Program-made: the position numbers and the translations under genes
Assembly: GCA_002404095.1 (NCBI GenBank)
Contig: DHJA01000080.1
Coordinates: 21,422-33,001, forward strand
Direction: 5' to 3'
Source of the DNA: Planctomycetaceae bacterium UBA4732
GTDB lineage: Bacteria > Planctomycetota > Planctomycetia > Gemmatales > Gemmataceae
DNA: 11,580 nucleotides
Notes under the pieces: generated by a model
What the model was told of the DNA's origin: nothing
What the model saw: the letters and a program-made list of their open reading frames with translations, nothing else
Database searches by the model: none
Part shown: in pieces, positions 6,558 to 11,580 of the stretch
How positions within the stretch are numbered: the stretch's first letter is position 1
Layout: every line of letters begins with the position of its first letter

Positions 6558-6593
6558 TAGGACTTATAGGACTTATAAGTCCTATAAGTCCTA
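6558..6593. repeat. 36-bp perfect palindrome built from 9-bp units; likely terminator
   Basis: Bases 6558-6593 are perfectly self-complementary, centred at 6575/6576 (ACTTA/TAAGT). They consist of direct copies of GACTTATAG followed by inverted copies AGTCCTATA. The direct series starts earlier, at 6552. After one mismatch, three more bases pair outward (6554-6556 with 6595-6597). The palindrome begins 14 bases after the transporter stop and ends 34 bases before the next gene. It would therefore act on either strand as a strong stem, most likely ending the transporter transcript. There is no T tract. Being AT-rich, it stands out from its neighbourhood and looks like a member of a repeat family. 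Confidence 0.85.
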
Positions 6594-6627
6594 AAAGGAC
6601 TCACTACCACCTTCCACGGAATCCGTC

Positions 6628-7410
6628 ATGGCGCCGCGCACCTTTACTTTTCTCGGCACCGGCACGTCGGTCGGCGTACCCATGATCGGTTGCGACTGCG
6701 CGGTCTGTCAATCGACCAATCCGCGTAATCATCGCTATCGTTGCGCCGTCCTCGTCCAGACGCCGCAGGGCAACCTGCTTATCGACACCCCGCCCGAGCT
6801 TCGTCTGCAACTGCTGCGCGAGCGCGTCCGCATGGTCCACGCCGTGCTGTTCACCCACTATCACGCCGACCATTTGTTTGGCCTGGATGATCTGCGGCCG
6901 ATACCGCGTTTGCTGGGCGGGCCAGTGCCGCTGTACTGCGCCGCCGAGGTCGAAGCCAAAATACGCACGACGTTTTCCTACGCCTTCGGCCCGGCCGCTC
7001 AGGAGACATCGTCGGCCGGCTATCTGCCCAAGCTGATCTTCCGCCGCATCACGGCCGATCCGTTCACCGTCCTCGGCGAGCAAGTCACGCCGATCCCACT
7101 CGTCCACGCCCATTTCGACGTTTTCGGCTTCCGCATCGGCGACGTCGCCTACTGCACCGATGTCAACGAAATCCCGCGCGACAGCTTGAAACGATTGGAG
7201 GGATTGCGCGTGCTGGTGTTGGACGCGCTGCGGCCTCGACCCCATGCCGGCCATTTCGGACTCGACCAGGCGCTTGACGTGATCGAACGGCTGCGGCCCG
7301 AACAAGCCTATCTGACGCACACGAGCCACGAACTGGAATACGAAGCGACCAACGCCCGCCTGCCGTCCAACGTGCGCATGGCCTACGACGGTTTACAATT
7401 CCCGTTTTAA
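6628..7410 (+). CDS. PhnP-like metallo-beta-lactamase-fold phosphodiesterase/hydrolase
   Basis: This 260-residue cytoplasmic enzyme of the metallo-beta-lactamase superfamily is closest in layout to PhnP (phosphoribosyl cyclic phosphate phosphodiesterase). The visible order is TFLGTGTSVGVPMIGC (7-22), three cysteines in GCDCAVC (22, 24, 27) matching the structural zinc site known in PhnP, and the metal motif THYHADH (H77, H79, D81, H82) followed by GLDDLR. Then come H160, CTD with D178 as the bridging aspartate, and THTSHELE near 230-237. All catalytic ligands are present. No other phosphonate genes are nearby, so it may act on a cyclic phosphodiester in another pathway, such as RNA or nucleotide metabolism; the substrate is unassigned. 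The ATG at 6628 has only a weak GGAA upstream. The next gene starts 17 bases after its stop, indicating co-transcription. Confidence 0.88.
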   Translation: MAPRTFTFLGTGTSVGVPMIGCDCAVCQSTNPRNHRYRCAVLVQTPQGNLLIDTPPELRLQLLRERVRMVHAVLFTHYHADHLFGLDDLRPIPRLLGGPVPLYCAAEVEAKIRTTFSYAFGPAAQETSSAGYLPKLIFRRITADPFTVLGEQVTPIPLVHAHFDVFGFRIGDVAYCTDVNEIPRDSLKRLEGLRVLVLDALRPRPHAGHFGLDQALDVIERLRPEQAYLTHTSHELEYEATNARLPSNVRMAYDGLQFPF

Positions 7411-7427
7411 TTACCCGGAGGCGCCCA

Positions 7428-8825
7428 ATGCCGGCCGTTCCCGACGATCTCCTGAAACGTCTTCGATCCGCTGGCCAGGAACACGTTCTTCGCTGGTGGG
7501 ACCGCTTATCAGAGGACGAACGCCGGGAACTTACAGGCCAACTTCAATCGCTCGACCTCGACGAGTTGGCTCGCCTTTTCGCGCAGCGTGATCACGTCTA
7601 CACGCCGCCGGCGATGGAAGCGATCCAGCCGGTGCCGGTGGTCCCGGCGGATTCGCCCGACAATCCGCGCTATCGACGACTCGGCGAGGAGGCGTTGCGG
7701 CGCGGCGAGGTCGCCGTGCTGGTGGTCGCCGGCGGCCAAGGCACTCGCCTCGGTTTCGATTACCCGAAGGGTCTCTTTCCCATCGGCCCCGTCAGCGACA
7801 AAAGCCTTTTCCAGATCCACGCTGAGAAGGTGTTAGCAATACGCCGGCGCTACGGCGCCGCCGTGCCACTACTGGTCATGACGAGCCAGGCAACGCACGC
7901 GCCGACGGAAGAGTTCTTCGCCGAAAGCCATTATTTCGGATTGCCGAAGGAGGATGTACATTTCTTTCGTCAGGGGACGATGCCCGCTTTGGACCTCGCC
8001 ACGGGCAAGCTGCTGATGGAGGCGCCCGGACGGCTGTTCCTCAGCCCCGACGGCCACGGCGGCACACTGACCGCCCTGGCCTCCAGCGGCCTATTGGCGC
8101 AGTTACAGGCAAAAGGCATCCGTCATATCTTTTATTTCCAGGTGGACAACCCGCTCGTGAAAGTCGCCGACCCGACGTTTCTCGGCGGTCACATAGACAA
8201 GCGTTCCGAGGCGTCGTCGCGCGTCATTCCCAAGCTAGGGCCGACCGACAAGCTGGGCAATTTCGTACAGCTCGACGGCCGCTGCTCCATGATCGAGTAC
8301 TCCGATCTGCCATTGGAAATGGCGCAGCAGACGGGCGACAACGGCCGGCTGCGTCTGTGGGCGGGCAGCCCCGCAATCCACTTCTTCGACGTGGATTTCC
8401 TGACACGCATGACGACGGGCGCCGGGATGATTCCCCTTCATGTCGCGCGCAAGAAAGTACCTTACCTTGATGAGACGGGCCGAACCGCGAAACCGCAGGC
8501 GGAAAATGCGCTGAAGTTTGAGCGCTTCATCTTCGACGTGCTGCCGTTGGCCGAGCGCTGGGCGGTGGTAGAGACGAGCCGTCGTGAGGAGTTCGCCCCG
8601 CTCAAGAATGCGACGGGCGACGACTCGCCAAAGACGGCGAAGCAGGCGATCAGCGACCTCGCCGGAGACTGGTTGGAAGCGGCGGGCGTTGAGATTCCGA
8701 AGCGGCCGGATGGGGGTGCGGTGGTCGCGCTGGAAATCAGTCCGCTATTCGCGTTGGACTCGGAGGAGTTGGCCGCGAAGGTGGACCGCGACGCAAAGAT
8801 TGACGGACCGCGCTACTTCGAGTAA
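7428..8825 (+). CDS. UDP-sugar pyrophosphorylase, UAP1-like (UDPGP type 1 family)
   Basis: This 465-residue nucleotidyltransferase joins UTP and a sugar-1-phosphate to make a UDP-sugar in the cytoplasm. It resembles eukaryotic UDP-N-acetylglucosamine pyrophosphorylase (UAP1) rather than bacterial GlmU or GalU. A helical N-terminus (1-90) precedes the nucleotide-binding signature LVVAGGQGTRLGFDYPKG (98-115). Next come LFQIHAEK, MTSQATHAPTEEFF and the YFGL..EDVHFFRQGTMPAL segment. SPDGHGGTLTAL starts at residue 206, and VDNPLVKVADP (239-249) carries the acidic metal/sugar site. UAP1 itself uses GlcNAc-1-P or GalNAc-1-P; bacterial homologues may prefer glucose or other sugars, so the exact sugar is open. 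GGAGG (7417-7421) lies 6 bases before the ATG. It sits in an operon directly before a GDP-mannose-forming enzyme, fitting supply of activated sugars for cell-surface glycans. Confidence 0.9.
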   Translation: MPAVPDDLLKRLRSAGQEHVLRWWDRLSEDERRELTGQLQSLDLDELARLFAQRDHVYTPPAMEAIQPVPVVPADSPDNPRYRRLGEEALRRGEVAVLVVAGGQGTRLGFDYPKGLFPIGPVSDKSLFQIHAEKVLAIRRRYGAAVPLLVMTSQATHAPTEEFFAESHYFGLPKEDVHFFRQGTMPALDLATGKLLMEAPGRLFLSPDGHGGTLTALASSGLLAQLQAKGIRHIFYFQVDNPLVKVADPTFLGGHIDKRSEASSRVIPKLGPTDKLGNFVQLDGRCSMIEYSDLPLEMAQQTGDNGRLRLWAGSPAIHFFDVDFLTRMTTGAGMIPLHVARKKVPYLDETGRTAKPQAENALKFERFIFDVLPLAERWAVVETSRREEFAPLKNATGDDSPKTAKQAISDLAGDWLEAAGVEIPKRPDGGAVVALEISPLFALDSEELAAKVDRDAKIDGPRYFE

Positions 8826-8842
8826 CTAATGTCCATTGTTTA

Positions 8843-8876
8843 GCCGCGACCCGAAGGGGAGCGCGGCGCCTTCGGG
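8843..8876 (+). promoter_or_regulatory. Two interleaved hairpins in the guanylyltransferase leader
   Basis: In the 61-base gap before the guanylyltransferase gene, GCCGCG (8843-8848) can pair with CGCGGC (8862-8867). CCCGAAGG (8850-8857) can pair with CCTTCGGG (8869-8876). The arms interleave, so the stems are either alternatives or a tight H-type pseudoknot; the one-base connectors make the pseudoknot sterically doubtful. The second stem covers the beginning of the GGGGAAGAG ribosome binding site (8874-8882). The 5' half resembles another dispersed planctomycete repeat I recall. A regulatory role is inference. Confidence 0.4.
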
Positions 8877-8886
8877 GAAGAGAAAG

Positions 8887-9966
8887 ATGTTGCACGCGGT
8901 AATAATGGCGGGAGGCGGCGGTACACGGTTCTGGCCGCGCAGTCGCAAAGCGCGGCCGAAGCAATTCCTGACGTTGGCCGGCGACCGTTCACTGCTGCAG
9001 ATGGCGATGGACCGCATCGAAGCGCTAGCGCCGCCCGAACGCACCTGGGTCATAACCGGCGAAGCCTACCGCGCCGAAACAGCGAAGCAATTACCCGCCC
9101 TGCCGGCCGACCGCATCGTCGGTGAGCCGTGCGGCCGCGACACTGCCCCTTGCATCGGCCTCGGAGCCGCTTTGATCGCCCGCGACGACCCCGACGCCGT
9201 GATGCTCACGACGCCGGCCGATCACGTCATCGAGCCGGTACAGGAGTTTCGCCGCGCCGTGTTGGCCGCCGTGCAGACGGCCGGAGAACATCCGTCCGCC
9301 CTCGTCACGTTCGGCATCCCGCCGACGTTCCCTTCCACCGGCTATGGCTACATCCACCGCGGCGCCGAGGCGTCCAGCCGCAACGGCATTAGCATGTGCC
9401 GCGTGCGCGGCTTCCGTGAAAAGCCGAACGCCGACCTGGCCGAGCGTTTCGTCGTCTCCGGCGAATACTTCTGGAATAGCGGCATCTTCGTATGGAAGGC
9501 CGCCGCGGTGCTGGCCCAGTTGCGCGAGCAAAGGCCGGCCCTGTACGCCGCGGTCCAGCGCATCGCCGACGCCTGGGCGGGGCCGAACCGACAGGCCGTA
9601 TTGCGATCTGAATATGAGGCGATGGAAAAAGTTAGCATCGACTTCGCGGTGATGGAACACGCCCCGGAAGTGTTGGTTGCGCAGGCGCCGTACCGCTGGG
9701 ACGATGTGGGCAGTTGGCTGGCGCTGGAGCGAATGAACCCGCAAGACGCTGACGGTAACACGGTGCTGGGCGAGTTTTGCGGCGTGAATACGAAGGGCTG
9801 CGTGATCGTCGGCGACGCCGGTCGGATGATCGGCACGATCGGCGTGGAAAACCTGCTTATCATTCAGGACGGCGACGCGACTCTCGTGGCCGACCGCCGC
9901 GAAGAGAGCGCGGTCAAAAAGTTGGTGGAACTATTGCAACAAAAGAGGTTGGAAAAATACTTATAA
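8887..9966 (+). CDS. manC: Mannose-1-phosphate guanylyltransferase (GDP-forming)
   Basis: This 359-residue enzyme makes GDP-mannose from GTP and mannose-1-phosphate. It has the nucleotidyltransferase signature GGGGTRFWPRSR followed by PKQF (9-27), EPCGRDTAP (80-88) and TTPADHVI (108-115). FREKPN (176-181), WNSGIFVWK (196-204) and PYRWDDVGSW (268-277) follow. These are the hallmarks of the ManC/RfbM guanylyltransferase domain. The protein lacks the C-terminal cupin isomerase domain of bifunctional ManC (about 470 residues), so phosphomannose isomerase must be encoded elsewhere. I chose the ATG at 8887 because GGGGAAGAG lies just upstream and HAVIMAGG begins directly; a longer TTG start at 8836 would translate the leader repeat. 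GDP-mannose feeds exopolysaccharide, glycan or GDP-fucose pathways. It lies in the operon after the UDP-sugar pyrophosphorylase. Confidence 0.92.
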   Translation: MLHAVIMAGGGGTRFWPRSRKARPKQFLTLAGDRSLLQMAMDRIEALAPPERTWVITGEAYRAETAKQLPALPADRIVGEPCGRDTAPCIGLGAALIARDDPDAVMLTTPADHVIEPVQEFRRAVLAAVQTAGEHPSALVTFGIPPTFPSTGYGYIHRGAEASSRNGISMCRVRGFREKPNADLAERFVVSGEYFWNSGIFVWKAAAVLAQLREQRPALYAAVQRIADAWAGPNRQAVLRSEYEAMEKVSIDFAVMEHAPEVLVAQAPYRWDDVGSWLALERMNPQDADGNTVLGEFCGVNTKGCVIVGDAGRMIGTIGVENLLIIQDGDATLVADRREESAVKKLVELLQQKRLEKYL

Positions 9967-9980
9967 CATCCGCCGGCCGC

Positions 9981-10418
9981 TTGCTGGGCGTGGACTTCGG
10001 CGACGTGCGCGTCGGCTTGGCGATCAGCGACCCGGATCGCAAGATCGCCTTTCCGCTGGCGACGTACACGCGCCAGGGCCGGGAGCGCGACGCCGCCTAT
10101 TTTCGCGCCGTCGTCGTAGAGGAAATGGTCGCCGCCCTTGTGATCGGCCTGCCCGTGCATCTCAACGGCAGCGAAGGACAGAAAGCGATGGCCGCCCGCG
10201 CCTTCGGCGCCTGGCTGACGGAGACGACCGGCCTTTCCACGACGTTCTGGGACGAGCGCTTCACGACGGTCGAGGCGGAGTCGGCGTTGTGGGCGGCGGG
10301 GCTGACGCACAAACAGCGCAAGGCCCGCCGTGACAAGGTGGCGGCACAGATCTTCTTGCAAGCGTACTTGGACGCCGGTTGCCCGACCGACCCCGTGGCG
10401 GGGCCGCTGGAAGGCTGA
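9981..10418 (+). CDS. ruvX: RuvX/YqgF: pre-16S rRNA nuclease, Holliday-junction-resolvase-like
   Basis: A YqgF/RuvX protein of the RNase H fold, implicated in 5' maturation of 16S rRNA and in resolving DNA junctions. Motifs are LGVDFGDVRVGLAISD (residues 2-17, catalytic D5), VIGLPVHLNGSEG (54-66), WDERFTTVEAE (90-100, catalytic E92) and a C-terminal helix with D118 in ARRDKVAAQIFLQAYLD. A length of about 145 residues matches the family. The start is uncertain. No in-frame ATG or GTG lies close upstream of the conserved region. TTG at 9981 is the most conservative choice but lacks a Shine-Dalgarno, whereas ATA at 9957 has AGAGG 8 bases upstream and would overlap the end of the guanylyltransferase gene. 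Either way the two genes are almost fused, implying translational coupling. Confidence 0.9.
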   Translation: MLGVDFGDVRVGLAISDPDRKIAFPLATYTRQGRERDAAYFRAVVVEEMVAALVIGLPVHLNGSEGQKAMAARAFGAWLTETTGLSTTFWDERFTTVEAESALWAAGLTHKQRKARRDKVAAQIFLQAYLDAGCPTDPVAGPLEG

Positions 10419-10449
10419 TCGTAAAACCCTCTCTAAAGGAAACTTCACC

Positions 10450-11238
10450 ATGAAACCATTAGCCGTCGCTCTGCTCGCCGGCGCCATACTGGCCATTGCG
10501 CCGCTTTGCGCGCTCGGCCAACCGAAAGAAGGGACGCGGGACATGCTTGAAAAAAAGACCTACACGGACGCCGACGGCAAAACGCTGCCGTTCCGGCTGT
10601 TGAAACCGTTAAACTACAATCCGAAGGAGAAATATCCGCTGGTCGTGTTCCTGCACGGCGCCGGCGAGCGCGGCGACGACAACGACAAGCAACTCGTTCA
10701 TGGCGTGCCGGAGTTTTTGACGCCGGAGACCCGCAAGGACTATCCCTGTTTCCTGATCGCCCCGCAGTGCCCGGACGGCAAAAAGTGGGTCGAGGTGGAC
10801 TGGGGCGCGGAGTCGCACGAGCAGCCGAAAGAGCCGTCGGAGCCGATGCGGCTGACGCTGGGCCTGATCGACCAAATGCGGAAGGACTACCCGATCGACG
10901 CCAAGCGAATATACGTAACGGGCCTGTCAATGGGCGGCTACGGCACATGGGACGTTATCGCGCGGAAGCCGGACCTGTTCGCGGCAGCTGTGCCTATCTG
11001 CGGCGGCGCTGACGAAACGACAGCAACGAAGATCGTTAAAATCTCAATCTGGGCGTTTCACGGCGCGCAGGATCCGGCGGTGAGAGTGACCCGGACTCGT
11101 CACATGATCGCGGCGCTCAAGAAAGGGGGCGGCGAACCGAAGTACACGGAGTATCCCGACGAGGGCCACGCTTCCTGGGTTCCGGCGTACAAAGACGCGG
11201 CGATGATGAAATGGCTGTTCGCGCAGAAGAAGGAATAA
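10450..11238 (+). CDS. Secreted alpha/beta-hydrolase (esterase / prolyl-oligopeptidase-like)
   Basis: This 262-residue serine hydrolase has an N-terminal Sec signal peptide: residues 1-23, cleavage probably after ALG before QPK. The alpha/beta-hydrolase core follows. YPLVVFLHGAGERG (62-75) forms the oxyanion side. The nucleophile elbow is GLSMGG with S160, followed by YGTWD. D208 (HGAQDPAV) and H240 (DEGHASW) complete the catalytic triad. This pattern matches phospholipase/carboxylesterase, PHB-depolymerase-like and feruloyl-esterase-like proteins often annotated 'prolyl oligopeptidase family'. The natural substrate is unknown; cleavage of an ester in extracellular polysaccharide or plant material is plausible. 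AAAGGA (10435-10440) is 9 bases before the ATG at 10450, and the preceding ruvX gene stops 31 bases upstream. The open frame extends further upstream, but only inside ruvX. Confidence 0.88.
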   Translation: MKPLAVALLAGAILAIAPLCALGQPKEGTRDMLEKKTYTDADGKTLPFRLLKPLNYNPKEKYPLVVFLHGAGERGDDNDKQLVHGVPEFLTPETRKDYPCFLIAPQCPDGKKWVEVDWGAESHEQPKEPSEPMRLTLGLIDQMRKDYPIDAKRIYVTGLSMGGYGTWDVIARKPDLFAAAVPICGGADETTATKIVKISIWAFHGAQDPAVRVTRTRHMIAALKKGGGEPKYTEYPDEGHASWVPAYKDAAMMKWLFAQKKE

Positions 11239-11254
11239 GCGAGGGGCGGCCCGA

Positions 11255-11260
11255 TATAAT
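11255..11260 (+). promoter_or_regulatory. Candidate -10 box upstream of the last gene
   Basis: A perfect TATAAT sits in an otherwise GC-rich 67-base gap, 45 bases before the next start codon. No good TTGACA is visible at the expected distance (about 11232-11237 reads GGAATA). If it is a promoter, it depends on the -10 or on an activator. Confidence 0.35.
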
Positions 11261-11305
11261 GGTTATCGAGCCGTCGCACCGTAAACCTTTTGGAAAGGGC
11301 GAACC

Positions 11306-11580
11306 ATGATCGATATCACGACCAAAAAACCGCTACAGGTCTCGCCGTATGGGCGAGTCAGGCCTTACATTATGTTACCGCTCGATCAACTCAAAGAGGT
11401 CCAGGAGGTTCTCGAAGCCAACAGCATTCGTCATACGGTCGATGAGAATGTGATTTCTATGAATGAAGGGCCCTTTATTGCCACTATCGACTTGGGCCGT
11501 GGCGCCGACCCGGATGCCATCCAGGCGATCTTGGACAGTGAATCGTTGTCGTCCGAACGCCGCCCGCACGAACACCCGGG
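11306..11580 (+). CDS. Small conserved-looking protein of unknown function (3' end cut by window)
   Basis: An open frame of 91 complete codons that is still open at the window end. It starts ATG ATC GAT ATC and is preceded by GGAAAGGG (11292-11299), giving a 6-base spacing. The peptide begins MIDITTKKPLQVSPYGRVRP, then reads YIMLPLDQLKEVQEVLEANSIRHTVDENVISMNEGPF in part, and later ATIDLGRGADPDAIQAILDS. The alternation of predicted strand, helix and strand (IMLPLDQLKEVQEVLEAN, then HTVDENVISM) suggests a small alpha/beta domain. I recall similar short hypothetical proteins in planctomycetes, but no function. It may be co-transcribed with the esterase or driven by the TATAAT at 11255. Codon use looks like that of the neighbours, supporting a real gene. 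Confidence 0.7.
   Translation, partial: MIDITTKKPLQVSPYGRVRPYIMLPLDQLKEVQEVLEANSIRHTVDENVISMNEGPFIATIDLGRGADPDAIQAILDSESLSSERRPHEHP

Noticed and set aside
4814..6610. A 598-codon open frame on the - strand antisense to the whole transporter gene
   Set aside because: The sense strand has clear membrane-transporter motifs. The antisense product is low-complexity, charged and lacks domain features, as expected from high-GC codon bias.
3369..7061. A 13-base sequence, ATCACGGCCGATC, shared between the DUF1559 insertion (3369-3381) and the hydrolase gene (7049-7061)
   Set aside because: The match does not extend, and the sequence is composed of codons common in this genome; most likely chance rather than the source of the insertion.

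Overview
The window looks like part of a planctomycete chromosome, most likely from the Gemmatales/Isosphaerales side of the phylum. That is an inference. It rests on a DUF1559 protein with a type II pseudopilin-like N-terminus, next to a small lipoprotein with a carboxypeptidase-regulatory-like (transthyretin-like) N-terminus. A Uma2-family nuclease-like protein, high GC content, weakly conserved Shine-Dalgarno sites and several families of short palindromic intergenic repeats also fit. No rRNA, tRNA, CRISPR array, transposase or phage gene was recognised.

Left part (1-2475, + strand): a Tat-exported protein of unknown function is followed 2 bases later by a four-helix membrane protein, then by a Uma2-family protein whose ribosome binding site overlaps the preceding stop codon. 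The three look like one transcript. Middle-left (2483-4136, - strand): a lipoprotein gene converges on the Uma2 gene with a 7-bp gap. Upstream of it lies a DUF1559 gene broken by a 72-bp in-frame insertion: a 40-bp direct repeat plus 32 bp of unique sequence that carries a TGA stop. A perfect GC-rich hairpin separates these two - strand genes.

Centre (4137-4819): a divergent intergenic region of about 680 bp holds candidate promoters in both directions, a perfect 16-bp-stem hairpin, and a nested palindromic element of about 148 bp with four copies of a 14-bp core in alternating orientation. It is followed by a major facilitator transporter (4820-6544) with an unusual hydrophilic insert of roughly 105 residues before its last helix. 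A long perfect palindrome built from 9-bp units follows the transporter.

Right part (6628-11580, + strand): a compact, probably co-transcribed run. It encodes a PhnP-like metallo-beta-lactamase-fold hydrolase, a UAP1-like UDP-sugar pyrophosphorylase, a mannose-1-phosphate guanylyltransferase, RuvX (pre-16S rRNA nuclease/Holliday-junction resolvase-like), a secreted serine esterase, and the start of a small conserved-looking protein cut by the window edge. The two nucleotidyltransferases would supply UDP-HexNAc or UDP-hexose and GDP-mannose for surface polysaccharide. The other genes are housekeeping or envelope functions without an obvious common pathway.

I see no clear-cut new defence or biosynthetic system. 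The most interesting items are the interrupted DUF1559 gene, the nested palindromic element, the competing hairpins in front of the guanylyltransferase gene, and the transporter insert.
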